Source: Apostichopus japonicus (Eukaryota > Echinodermata > Holothuroidea > Aspidochirotida > Stichopodidae). Taken from it: DNA of 60,000 bases. The position numbers and the translations under genes are program-made. Each line of letters starts with the position of its first letter. Positions within the stretch are counted from its first letter, which is position 1. Location of the stretch: NCBI RefSeq assembly GCF_037975245.1, contig NC_092569.1, positions 32,759,668 through 32,819,667 of the forward strand, given 5' to 3'. Below, piece after piece: positions 1 to 14,000 of the stretch. The notes beneath the pieces are model-generated. The model was not told where the DNA came from. It did not search any database and was given only the letters and a program-made list of their open reading frames with translations.

Positions 1-2065
1 CAGTATACAAACGAACATCTTCAAAGTGATCAATGTGGGTTTACTTAGAATACTCTGTAAAATTTATTTCTTAGGTGTTGCTAATCCCTCTCAAAACATA
101 GGGATGTCTTTTGACATAGTCAGGTTTTCTTCTGACATTGCAATCAACAATTTCTACTCAGGGTGGTTTAACAATCAAATGGTAACCTCCATCAGGAGGT
201 ATTCTGTCTACAGAAACTTGTCAACTGACAAACTGTCTTCTTCACAATATGACAAGGTTCCCTTAATGCAATCAAGCAGTCAATCAATCAAGCACAGATA
301 CCCTTCGGGAGAGTTGTTCATGGATGTTCATGGATGTTTTAGTTAAGTGACCTTCACAAGATGGTTTCTGCTTTCAGAAACTTTCCACTGATCTTGAGCC
401 ACTTCATATCATGATCATTTATCATAAACAAGAGATCACAGAAAAAGAAAATCAGAAATCTGGTTTGAAATGGAGAATAAAATGGTTCTGTTTACAAAGA
501 ACTCCACAAAACTGAGGGGGTGGGGGGGGGGAGAAGATCAGGGAATACTTTAAGGCTGTAGTTGTGTATAGCAGCTTTGAAGGCTTTGGACAATCCCTCA
601 CTAAATACAAACCTAGTTGCTGTTTACAATATCTACTTATACTACTCTCTTTTGCCAAGCCCTTCAGGAAGCGACAAATGGAAAAAATGATTACCTACAG
701 GAGATTAAAACTCACCAAGATCTCTGTTCACAATACAATTCCAGACCACAATTGTACCCGTGCTGTCCCCAGAGTACATGGAGAGACCGTCTTTGGCAAA
801 CACCAAGGCATTTACAAACCCTTTGTGGCCCCCTAATTCTTGGTACAACTAGAAAGCAAAAACCAAGAATGCAGAGAGTGAAAGAGGACATGAATAATTT
901 ATAGTTGGTTCTGCTCAAATTCAACCGCAATATACTATATTATAATATACTAAATTGTCCTCCTTCCTGTTAATGCAAGATTGACCTTGACCTTGATACA
1001 AGAAAAACAGGTTCTACATATTAACAACATCAAGGTCTTGAATGTTTATAAAACTAACTTCAAATTTTCCCTAAAATTGTCAAAATTTTACTTCCAATAT
1101 GGCATGCTCTCATAGATACAATTTTGGTATGTATACCAATTGGTTAAAGAACAATAAAATGTTAATTCATACAGTCTGGACAAGCAAAAAGGAGTAAAAT
1201 CTACTAGACAGAGGGTACACCTGTATAACCCCATTGAAATCATCTTTGTTGCCAACCTTGCATGTCATTTTAATATATTTACACGACCACTTTTATCTTG
1301 TAATCTTTACCATACGACAATGATAAATTTAACTTTCAAGTTCTTTTCAGATAGCACACTTGCTGGTCTTTCAGGAGAGCATCAACTAATTCCATTTCAA
1401 ACAGCTGGTTGGCGGCAATTCAATATTTCTTATTAATAAAATGATATTCCACTTTCAAGTGAGCTAGACAAGACATATTCATGTTCCCTCCAAACTAAAA
1501 GCACTTTTTATCTATTTTGACAAGAATCTATGTATGATTTACTTCATAAAATGACTCCTGAAACATAATGCGGGGAAAATATTCTGCCCGAGCATTCATA
1601 AATCTCCAAACTGACTTAAGTCTAAGGACTTTCACTGTGAGATTGATAAAGGCATTGGCAACTATGAAAGTCTGGTAATGGGTCCTTCTGAAGAGTAGCA
1701 AATTGACACAAGGCTAATAAACATCTTTCCTGACATTACCCCCCAAAACATTAACCATTGGGTTAAAATGAATGGCTGGAGATACTTCTCTGTCAAAACA
1801 GACTCATTTAAGGAATCTGTCGCCTCTACCCATTCATATATATCGTTTGTTTTTGTTTTATTATATTTAACATTAAGTTAACAACATTAAGTTTCAGGTT
1901 AATCTGGCTGAGGGAGTTCATAAACCAGACTCATTTAAGGAATCTGTTGCCTCGACCCACTCATATACATCATTTGTTTTTGTTTTTTATTATTTAACAT
2001 TAATTTTACAACATTAAGTTTCAGGTTAATCTTGCTGATGGAGGAGTTGCTAACATGTCACGTAC
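1..2065 (-). other. AHI1: AHI1 intron (no exon seen)
   Basis: The exon ending at 2066 is followed by a GTACGT donor, so this stretch is intron. I looked for the next WD40 exon on the minus strand and found nothing. It contains a 127-bp tandem duplication (1801-2045) and no recognisable gene. Confidence 0.6.
1801..2045. repeat. 127-bp tandem duplication
   Basis: The segment starting GACTCATTTAAGGAATCTG at 1801 recurs at 1928 with scattered substitutions. The second copy ends about 20 bp before the AHI1 splice donor at 2064-2065. Confidence 0.85.
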
Positions 2066-5000
2066 CTCTCCTGTCTGGGAGGTGCTCTCTGTACTCCAGA
2101 CCCTGATCAGATGGTCGTATCCTCCAGTGGCCAGAAACGTGTCCGCTTTAGGATGAAATCTAGCACAATATACAAACGCTGGATGAGGAAACACCTTCTC
2201 CGCAGAACTCTCTGGTGTGTCAAGATTCCAGATTCTGAAGGAAGGCATTAGGAAGTAGTAGACTGATTATATAATGGCTACAAAAATGGACCATCTTAAA
2301 CGATATGGTAAAACATGGAAAGAATGACAATTATTAGGCCAACCACAGTATCACAATATATAAGGTACACTGGTTTTCTCTACACATTCAAATGCTGGCA
2401 AAATTAACTTCAACTGATCTATACTCTACAGAAACCTTCACAACAAGTTTCCTATTTCAGAGGAACAACAAAAACAGGTTGTCTTTCATTCAAAAGTTCA
2501 CAATTTAAAAGTTACATTTTGAAATGAACAGTTACAAATATTCTTTTTATAGATAAAGTTGCTGAAGCTAATGGCATGATATGATATGTGGTGTTAGATA
2601 TGATATGATGTAAGATATGATGAGACATGATATTATATGTGATGTGATGTAAGATATGATATGAAGTGACATGATATGATATTATATATGATATGTGATG
2701 TTAGATATGATGTGATGTGACATGATATGTGGTGTTAGATATGATATGATGTAAGATATGATGAGACATGATATTATATGTGATGTGATGTAAGATATGA
2801 TATGAAGTGACATGATATGATATTATATATGATATGTGATGTTAGATATGATGTGATGTGACATGATATGTGATGTTAGATATGATATGATGTGACATGA
2901 TATGATATGTGATGTTAGATATGATGTGATGTGACATGATGTGTGATGTTAGATATGATATGATGTGACATGATATGTGATGTTAGATATGATATGATGT
3001 GACCTAAGGTATGATGTGACATGATGTGATGTGATATGTAGTGATATGACATGATACATCATTGATATCACAATAAATACCTTGCAGTGCCATCAGAGGA
3101 TGCAGAGAGCAAACGATCTCCATCTGATGACCAAACTAGGTCATAGATGATACCAAAATGACCGGGAAATTGACTCTTAAATCTTCCTGACGGAATCTAA
3201 TAACAAAATAAAATGTGAAAAGGATCACTACATGGGTGTGGTTAGTATGTGATCGTTTTCTAATGCCGCTCCTACTCTTGGAACTCACTTCCACTGCACA
3301 TCAAGTCGGCACCCAACGTTAACATTTTCAAAAACAGACTCAAAACTTATCTATTTTTGACTGCCTTCCCTGAGCACTAGCGCCACTGAGCATTGGGTTT
3401 CCTCTGGATATTGGCGCTATATAAATTTGCATTTATTATTATTATTACTTTATTACATCATGGCCAGGCAAGGTTATGTAACAATACACATAAAAACCTA
3501 AGACATTCCACTACAGCAAACAGCTCATATTAATATCTTGTTTCTTACTCTCAAAATAAAGTTGTTACCAGTTATCTTACAAGAGCCTGACAAAGATAAT
3601 TCTCCTTCAACAAAAATTAAATAAGTTTGGGTCGATCATGTAATTAGGGGCAAAGGTAACAGGAAATTACTATGCAAAATGGTAACACTGTTGCCTGAAT
3701 ATAAAGATGTATTTCAGCTACTGTAAACCGAAACCTTTCAAACCCTAGTTTTTTTCATGAGAAACACAACTCACGTACCTCAAAAACTGTGTCACAAAAT
3801 ATGAACACCAACTAATTCACTGGCATATTCCCAGGTTTCATGATTCCTTTTAAAATTCATTAATTTATATATTTAATGATAAAAAAGATCAATTAAATTT
3901 GAATGATGCATTCACGAACGATGATAACATTACCACCAAATAGCATGAGAAATCTGTAAGGCTTACAACACCAATAGATCTGATATGAAGCAGATGGACT
4001 TACCTCATAAAGTACAATAGGGTATCCATCTTTGTCTTTACAGCCACAAGCTAAAGCTCTATCAGGACAAACAGAAAATAGACATAATTTATTGTTAATG
4101 ATAATTATATGGCAGTAGAAGACACCTTGTTTAACCTGTTGTACCGCAGCCATTCAAATCATATGATTGTTACATTCTCAGGCTGTTCAGCCCAACCTTA
4201 TGAATAATAGGACACATGTAGGACTGAAGATGAGACATAATAAAGCAAAGAAGGAAAATAATAGGACAAAGTAGGATCAGAGTAGAACTGAAGAAGACAC
4301 GTTACTATGTTCATTATTCCTGCTCAGACCGGATGAAAGAAGGTGTGATCGTTGAACGGTGTGCATTCTCAGCAAGCTGTTACAAGGGTGGCCGACAACA
4401 CACAATCGTCTGCTCAGTGGTTTTATAAATCTCCTACATCCTTTGGAGTTAACAGGAAGTTAATATTTGAATGTCTTTGAACTCTTAACAAGAGTGTCAT
4501 TACACCCTTATCTAGTATCTGCATTACATAGCAACTTGCATTTTGGCACTTTGTCCATGGTTCCTCACCAAACAGATCCAAATATAGTTCCACTTGAACC
4601 AATACAGACATCCTTCCAGCTGCTTCACTCAACCAAATATAACAAGTTGGCAAACACTTAACCCACCCCTGTCTTTTCCTGTCCCGCTCCTGTCCCACTC
4701 CCACTCCTGTCCCACCCCTGTCCTGTCTGGGCAATTCTCATATTAGTAATGCAAGTTCATAAGTATCTCTGGTTCGATTAGGCTCTGATTCAAATGATTC
4801 AAACCCAGACCTATTTTTCTCTTTAAATCAAAATGGCACTTTGAAAGAGTTATATACTGGTGAGTTAAATTGTACAAGAATAATGAAAATGCAAATACTT
4901 CAATTCAAGGATTAAACCTCCTTCAACTAGATTAATATCACTGATGAGAACTTGTCTTTTTCCCTCTAACGACCCATCAGAGAAATGAAATATGCATATT

Positions 5001-8000
5001 AGAGACCATGGCTGCAATCAACTCACCTTCCATTCGGTGAGAATCTCAGTACATAGCAGCCTTTTCTGTCCCCAGCAATGGATAGAGTTGGTTTGTTTGG
5101 TACTCTGCACATCTGACCCCGTAATCTCGACCAGGTCGTAGGTATCACCTGGTGTCTACAGTAAGACAGATATTGCAAATCTTTTATCGAGAGATTGAAT
5201 TAGACTCTTCTGTGTCCACCATATTCTGCATCATAGAGAACTTTGAGAGCAGAGTGACCCCCAGAATAAAGCCCAAAGAAAATGGTCAATGATAAACTTT
5301 ACAACATCACCCTATGGAACAAGGTGCCTCTCCTAGAATGTTTTAAATTAATGACAAACTTATAAGCACAATAGTAATATCCACAACACTTAAAGTATAT
5401 GTTCATGATTTTAACATAAACCTTTATTCACCTCATCCACCCTTTGCAGCCCCTACCTTAGCTTACCCAATCTCCCAACCCGTTCTACCTTTGCCACACA
5501 GCCCATCCTTCAGGGATAACATTAAAGTCGGAGAGCCAATTCCAATTTCCACTACTAATACACTAACTTTCAAGGAGAGCGAAATATTGTAACCAAGGAG
5601 AAAAATCCTTTCCTCCCTGTTTTGTTCCATGCTACCTAATAAATCTTTTGTTAAAAGATTACTTTTCATTTTCAGACACATGACAATAAAGAGATGAATA
5701 AACTTACACAGGTGTAGCAGATTTTAGACCTAGTTCTATAGTGCTCTTCAACTCTTTGTAAGTCATTAAACCCTGCTCCTGTTGGCAATCAAAGCAAAAA
5801 CATACGCTACAACTTAGTTCATGATAACATCAACATTGGGGTGGGGAGGGGGGGAATGGGGTGGGGGGAGTCCTCAAAATAGAAACATATATATGCTGCA
5901 CAGAGGAAAAAAGAATTTGAAGGAACAACTTAAAACAAGTCAGTTTTGGGCAACATTAAATAGGATATTAATGTGTTAATAAATCAGTATTCCATATATC
6001 TCTCATTCTTGACAATGTTAAATCCATAATATGTGGTGCATGATTGTGCTTCACAGTTGAGGCCCTAAAATGGAAATCCCTGGAAGAAGACTACATGGTT
6101 TATCTTATACTGATGAGCAAATGTTAAACTGTAACTTGAACATTTACTTAAAAAATTGCATACACCGAGTATTGAGTCACATTGCTAAAGCTTAGTCGTG
6201 CATTTCTCGAAAGGGTTGGGGGGCCAATTGCGCATGTGATTGGTCTTTAATGTTTGAAGCAGCTTACAGATCGATGAATATTCATAGGTGGCACATGACA
6301 GGGTAGAAAAGGGTGTGACCTAAATAGTTAACTCTTAGCAACATGTATAGCAGGACCCACCTTTTGTATTGCATACAGAGATCTACTGCTCGGCTCAACA
6401 TTCTCGGGCGGTTGCATCGGTTTAACGGTCACGTAGAGAGTGGATGGGTAAGCCTGTCTAGGACAGTTCAGCCACCACTGGTAAACCTAAAAAGAAAATA
6501 TCTGATATTAAAGATATGACAACTCATCAACCTTACAGGATGGTGATGACTGTTTGGGGAAAGGGTATAGCACATGACCTCAGGCATGACATGACCATCT
6601 CATGGTGTAAAGGGATAGGTGAAACAATACTTGAAGGAAGTTAAAAGTTATTACAGGAAGTCAGGGTATGTTTAACGTAGAGAGGGAAAGGAGGGGTGAA
6701 GGGAGGGGTAAAGGGAGGGGTGAAGGGAGGGGTGAAGGGAGGGGTGAAGGGAGGGGTGAAGGGAGGGGTGAAGGGAGGGGTGAAGGGAGGGGTGAAGGGA
6801 GGGGTGAAGGGAGGGGTGAAGGGAGGGGTGAAGGGAGGGGTGAAGGGAGGGGTGAAGGGAGGGGTGAAGGGAGGGGTGAAGGGAGGGGTGAAGGGAGGGG
6901 TGAAGGGAGGGGTGAAGGGAGGGGTGAAGGGAGGGGTGAAGGGAGGGGTGAAGGGAGGGGTGAAGGGAGGGGTGAAGGGAGGGGTGAAGGGAGGGGAAAA
7001 AGAGGGAAACAGAAGGGAAAAAGCAAAGAAAGTTCGGTGAGGAGAAAGGGGAGGGTGAGGAGAGGTAAAAGTGAGGGGAGAAAGGAGGGTGGAAAGACAG
7101 TGGAGGGGTTAGGAGGGCATGTATGAATTTTTGTGTCATTGATTCCCGTGTGCAACCACTCAACAAGTGGAAAGTCCTTTGGTTTTACATTTAGTTTTAC
7201 AAAACATACTTGATATATAAGCTTCTTATCACAAACCATAACGATCACCATTTTAGTAAGCTGCAATGAAATCAAGCAATTGTGGCTTTCTTTATTAAAC
7301 TTACATCTACTTGGTTAGGCTTTGCTTTAAATGCAAACGGCGGATGGAATAGCTGCAGTCGAACCTTCTTTTCTGCGTTAGGTTCACCATTAGATCCTAT
7401 AAGCTGGAAAAAAGAGATGACAAAGAGAATAAAAAGCATTATTAACGATAAATAACCATACATGATTCTTCTTAATTTAATATATTTTTCATCATTTATT
7501 TCCCTCTCTCACGTCAATGATGTCGTTGAAGTTCTCCATTTTCATAGTGTCCAATATAGTCAGAATTACTCTTCGTGGAAGGCATTTAGGAGTGTTAGCT
7601 CAGTGGTTAACGGCGGTGCCTTCCAATCATAAGGTCCCCGGTTCGAGTCACTCCAAGATTAATGAATGTCGTCCAGTTACAGAGTTGTTGACAATTGACA
7701 ATTTATAATCATGGGCTTTAAATTTGAATGTAAGAGACTGACTTTGGTCAGCTTGCGGCTTTGATAAGCCATTGAGGCTTCTTTGCGAGTTCCTGCTTGC
7801 ATGAGGATCTAAAATACATACAAATACATTTACTTCACATAACATTTTGCTAAGATATACATAACTGAATTAAAATGAAATAATAAAATGATGTATGAAT
7901 TGTTACCTTTAAGAAGCCCCAGGCAATTCGATGCCATGCTCCGTCTTCCCTGAGCATCTTGGGATTCAAATTAATCACGTTCATACTAACAAAATCTAAG

Positions 8001-11000
8001 ATCTGACAAAGATAAAAAAAATTTAAAAAATTAAACTGTTAGCAAACTGCTTATCCACTACAGAGCCTTTGTAGGAGAATGTGTAAAAGTAAACGTCAGG
8101 CTAACTTACTTTTACACAAATATAAAAGAAAACAAACTGAATAGCCTACATAACCTTGACTCAAAGTGTAAGATGATATTTTTTCCCCTTCATTGTCTGT
8201 TCTTTACACTGTAGCCTTACAAACAGTCATCTAGGTTATTGCAAAGTATTTAATCATTTATGAAATAGTGCTTGAAAAAAAATAGTGTGAATTTCAAGTA
8301 TTTTGGCTGCTTCCAATAGGGCTAAAAAGCACAGAGCTTCCAGGGTCTTCAACCCTTGGACTCTTAAGGCAGGTCCCTCAACCCCATGCCTGGTAGGCAC
8401 TTGCTCGTCGACTGCTCCTTCTTTTCTGAGAATGTGTATAAGAAGGTACAAAGTCTAAACACCGGCTGAAAACAATTGATGTACATATACCCCATCCCCC
8501 ACAAAAACAAAAACATGCAACAGTTAGTTTGCCTGATGTTTCAATCCTAGCAGGATCTTCTTCAGAGGTTAAATGACAAGTGAAAAAAAAAACTAAAAAT
8601 AAAGATAGCATTGTGCTTACCTCAAAGAATAATATAATTTTTGGAGCATTTTCACTGGTTGAGACCAGATGGAGAAAGCTTTCATTAAATACGAGCTGCT
8701 CTTCCCATTTAGGAATTAGAGACCTGTGCATGAATGAGACCAGATAGGTAAATGAAAGCAATGAATCTGCACTCTTCAAACATTCAATGTTTACATAACA
8801 CAGGAGTTAAGAAGACTTCCATCATTATTATTATTATTATTACACTGGTGCTTTTATAGCGCAAAATCCCAATATTCAATGCGCTTAACAAAACAAATAC
8901 AAATCGTTCAACTTAAGCCATTATATACCAAATGTTTCAATTTTACAATATATATAAACATAAATCTATAAATCAATCTTGGTAGGAACATTTCTGTTTT
9001 GGTCTTACAATGTTTCAGAATTTCCACAGCCATATGCATAAAACAAATTACCATTAATATTGACTGATCTTCATAAATATCAATGTTGACCAATTTGTCA
9101 TTCGTGAGCCTCACTTATGCAGAGATGGAAAGTGGAGACATTTATTATTCACAAATCAACCTGTGTGACAAACATTGAGACAGCTGTGATATCAAGACAA
9201 CTTTGCGACAGACTTCTTCTTGAGCTTATGTTGCCCCAAGCATGCATCGGCAGGGATACCCTCTATGGTCACACAGACTTTTGACAGACAATATTATGAA
9301 GAGTTTAATACATTGTGAAAGTCACAAAAGAATGTATTAATATGAATAAAAAAAGATTGACAGGTACAACACCTTAGTCATCTGAGTACAACTGAGTACT
9401 TAGAGTATAACAAATATTAAACTATTGTTAAAAACTCATCTCTATATACTTTTATACGGCACTGATAAAGGTACATAACTACTCTCAAACACAAGGTGCA
9501 CTTCAGTTAGTTCTAATGATGGATGTTGCAGAACAATATAAATGTTGCCATTAATTCAAAGATTGTCGGCCATCTCTGTCATAACAAGACGATATATGTT
9601 ATTATTTTCCAACACTTCTAGCTAGTAAGTACTGATATTCCGATCCACACTGGGGTCAGGATCACTTCTACCCAGTAACTATTGATATTCCGATCCATGA
9701 GGTCTGGATCACTTCTAGCCAGTAACTATTGATATTCTGATCCATAACGAGGTTGGGATCAAGCTTCACAATAGAGTCAGGTACGAAGGATGGGGATCGC
9801 TTAAAATAGTAACTTACTTCCGTTGCTTGAAATCAAATGGTTGAGTCAACACCGGCATGATAAAATCAACATTTTCGTTATGGTTTTCAAAGAAAGATGT
9901 CACAGGCCTTTCTCTGTTGAAGAAATGAAATTAATGATTCAACAACTATTTTTAAACTCTTTTTCTTTTATTCTGGAAGATCCGTTAAGGAATCTCAATA
10001 TCTGATATCGCCAAATATTTACCAACTTTCAACAGTTCATTATATAGAAAATATGAACCAATTATTTAAACATCATATATTAAATATTCATAGAAAATGG
10101 GAAGGAACTGGACTTTAGACTGTCTACTTGTAGGCATTGCTTGATTGGAAAGCTTGTAACTTAAATTCCCTTTGATCATTGGGAGTCTGAAAGCTGTGAT
10201 TTGCAAGCTTTGTACAATATTGCACACCATCTATCCCCCTTGGATAAGATCTGTGAACCTTACCCTACCTTGGGATACAGGGTAAAGCCTCTCATCATAA
10301 TATTGCACATCATCTATCCCCCTGGGATGAGATCAGTGAACCTTACCCTACCTCAGGATACAGGGTAAAGCCTCTCATCATGAAACAATGATAATTAATC
10401 ATCTCAATGACGTCCTCCTTTTCACAGACAGGACTGCTGTGGGTGGACTTACTTTGAGGACTTCTTGACGGCTGCACCGGTGCTCATATCAACAATGTGC
10501 ACCCTCACCAGAGGGTGACGTACATAGAGGTCTGTTTTGAGTCGGTCACTCCGATGAATTGTCACACAGAATATCCTGCCATCATCCACTGGAGGTGAGG
10601 GTCCCAGTGATTCATCAGTAGAGGCTGTAGATAGAATCCAATCATTAATATTAACATCTGAATTATTCTTTCAAAGTCCACCCCTCCCCCCCTCCCATTC
10701 CATGACTTGGGATGTTCTTGTTAGTGTTCCGCCGAATATATCATAATCGGTTATTACAGATTACCGATTAATTCATGTGACAATCGGGCCGATGCCGATT
10801 ATTTCATAATTTTTGTGGAACTGGCCTAATATATGATGTATTGTTATGCATGATCACCAACTTCTAGGCCAATACAATCAAAGATTAAATAAGACTTAAT
10901 ATTCACAGTAAAGATTAATGGAGCAAATAAAGAACACTGTGATTACACATATAAGGGGCGCTGTATGTTTATAATGATGAGTCGCAATATTGCAATCCCA

Positions 11001-14000
11001 CCACAAAGCAGTAAATGGCAGTGCTGTACAGACTACAGAAGGGGGAAAATAGTAGCCATAGGCTATGAAATGAATAAAAAAATCAGCCTTGCTTTAGTCG
11101 GTTGCAGTTAAGGAGTTCAGTTACTGCAAAGGGGTTAGCATGTATGGTACATGCAGTCAGGAAAAAAAGTTGCTTCTGGATTTTTGCAAAAAAAGTGCTT
11201 AAGTATGTTTGCCAAATCATAAAATACTGTAATGCAGTATGACTACTGAGGACTATCGCCAAACATTTTTGGGGATTTTTAGTAGTATTTGGTGCCTTGA
11301 TTTCATCATTTTATCACATTAGTAAAATCTTGGGCGCATTCAAACTGAAAAGTTATGCAGCTCAAACATTCTCTACCCAAATTAGCCAAATGTACTTAGA
11401 CTCACAATGAGCAAAGCCTAATGTTATCGTTTTCACCTTCAATTTTTCACGTACAGTGAAACGGCCAAAGTGGTTCAAAGTATATTGTTTTTATATTTAG
11501 TCAAGACAATAAATCTTTGTTATCAATCGTTAAACATGGATAACAGGGGGTTTTGTTAGATGCAAGAAGCGAAGTGACAAACAAAAATAGTTACATCGTC
11601 CCCCCTAAGCTTATCGCGAGTATACTGTATGATGCTTAGTGCCAAAACTGGACAGTTTATCGAACAGCATTAGTACAAACTGGTGTGAGGAACTGGCAGT
11701 ACCGTCACAAAGTTGAATGGTGCACCTTCCCGGCTTTGAATAGCACTGCATCGAATGATGTACATTCTACTTCGTTGTGGTTGTGGTGAATCAAAAGTGA
11801 GGAAAAATACAATCGTTTATGTGGAACATAATAATCGTTTCCGCATAATCAGTAGCGCAACAGGTTGTCTGATAATCGGCCCGGTGCCGATTATCTAACC
11901 GATTATCAGTCGAACACTAGTTCTTGTGACATCATTAGTTCTGTGTAGATTGCTCGATTATGTAAGTAATCTCTCTTGTCCATGGATAATTCAGCAAATC
12001 ACGAAATTACCCTTTACTGGATTTACAGCTATTATGTAGTACAAAATAAACATCTTCAAGTCCTGTATTTTTAGTGGTAACCATGGTGAATTATTCATAC
12101 CCTTTTTCCTCTTCTTTTTCTTCTTTCTGATTGCTTCTTCTGGTCGTTCCTCTTCTCCTCCTCCTCCATCCACCTCATTCTCCTCCTTGGTTTCTCCATC
12201 TTCTTCACTTTTGTTCACTTTCTTCTTCTTCCTCTTTTGCTTCTGCGGGGTTTGTTCCAGCTCAGACAGGGACAGTGGTCCTTTGCTTCTGTTTTGGAGG
12301 GATAGTTAAGAAGTATTTAAAAACCCAACTGATTTATATTATTAGCCTGGCCAATTCTTCCTTTACAACAATAGGCAGCCACATGTGCATGAGCGAGACT
12401 TAGACTTCACATCGGGTGGCTATCCAATGTACAGTTCAAACACATTTTAGATTTTATGTTACAATTTGGAAGACCATTTCAGATGAAAACACTGTGGATT
12501 CTTCTGAATGAAAAACCGACCTTACATTATCTGGCAACGGCTGGAAGCCATGATCTCCCAGGTGTTAGGTTTTGTTGCCTCTAATATCTCCGCCTTTATC
12601 CAGTCTAGTTAACCACTCATTGTAGCCATCTATCCAACATCAGATTTACCAGCTTCATCCTGGTACTGGATGTAAAAACATCCTATTATTTCCAAGGATA
12701 ACGGACATACTTCAATGATTATTAACAATAGTAATACAAACTAAAATGTTTGCAGTAATTTCTCTCTCTATATTTCTATTTTACAACCATTGAGTCCTTT
12801 CAGGTGTATTTTCCCCCACCCCCCCTGTCTCTGTGAATCCCAGGAAAATACCCGACAGTGTCCGTTCTCTTTCTCTCTTGTGTGGAACGGACATTTACAA
12901 TCAAGTGACTTACTCATCAACCGCGTCCTCACGGTTCATACTCGGTTTCTTCTTTTTCTTCACCTTCTTCCCCTTTGAGGTTGGTCTCGTCTCGTCCTCA
13001 TCATCTACTTCCTGTGGCCTGTTTTCCTCTTCGTCGTCGTCCACGTACCCCATGTTCTCGTTCCCCTTCTTTGGGGGGAGCTTCCGCCTGCGGGCATTGG
13101 TTTCATTCTTGCTGAATCTTGGACTGTCTTGTTCGTTATACGTGTTGGCTAACAACACAGAATCGTCTGCATTCTTCACTAACTCTGCACTTTGTCTCAG
13201 AGATTCCAACTGAAATATAAACATCATTGATAATCTCAAGATGACCATTGACCTCTTAAATTACGACAAATTTATAGTAGTAAGTAGTAGTAAGTTGAGT
13301 CTCGTCTATCCGACATGCTCAGTGATTAACCTCCGCCACGTATCTCGATCTTACACAAGGTTTATTGCTTCCTCAAAATTGTTAATGTTAACGTCCTTAA
13401 ATTGCGACTTTATTTTCCAAGCAAGGTAGTCACAGGCCTTCCTACTGGTTAAGCAATATTCGAAAAATGCACTCGACTAAATCACTGGAAATAATGAATC
13501 CAAATTGTTTTAAACACTAGATATGTCAACGAATATATAATTATAAACAACAGTTTGTTTTCTAATATCATATCCTAAGTAAAAGGCATTTGGAGTTCTG
13601 TGATACTAAATATGGTTAGAATGCTAACATAATCTGGATTGGCTCCCCTCTAAGGGAAGATCCTGCTGGGATCGAAATGTTTGGGCCAGTTAGGTTTATA
13701 CCCCTTGTGAAGGTCTCTTACCAAAAGGAGATTTATAAGCGTGTTACCAGTCGTTAGCATGGATCAAAACAATGTCAGTTTTACAGCCAGCAGCATATAT
13801 GGCCTAGTCAAGTTTGTAATATTAATATTCTACAAATAATAACTTAGGCAAGATTTACCACAGTGTTGTCATCAAGGTCTGCATCTTCATTCTTCTTTCT
13901 CTTCTTTTTTGTACCTTTTTTGGTTTTTGAGTTCCTGAAAAGAGTTAAACGTTCGAAAAGAAAGTAAGATTAACATTACGCTACATAACCGCTCAGCTCA

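Noticed and set aside
26-346. 106-codon plus-strand ORF near the left edge
   Set aside because: No recognisable domain, no splice context, and it lies within an AHI1 intron.
6661-7275. Long open frames on both strands (up to 204 codons) rich in PSPL or GEGR repeats
   Set aside because: They arise from the 12-bp minisatellite, whose unit is divisible by 3 and lacks stops; they lie in an AHI1 intron.
7589-7654. Functional tRNA gene
   Set aside because: A and B boxes are present, but the anticodon stem and loop do not fold properly, there is no T-run terminator, and a SINE body follows directly.
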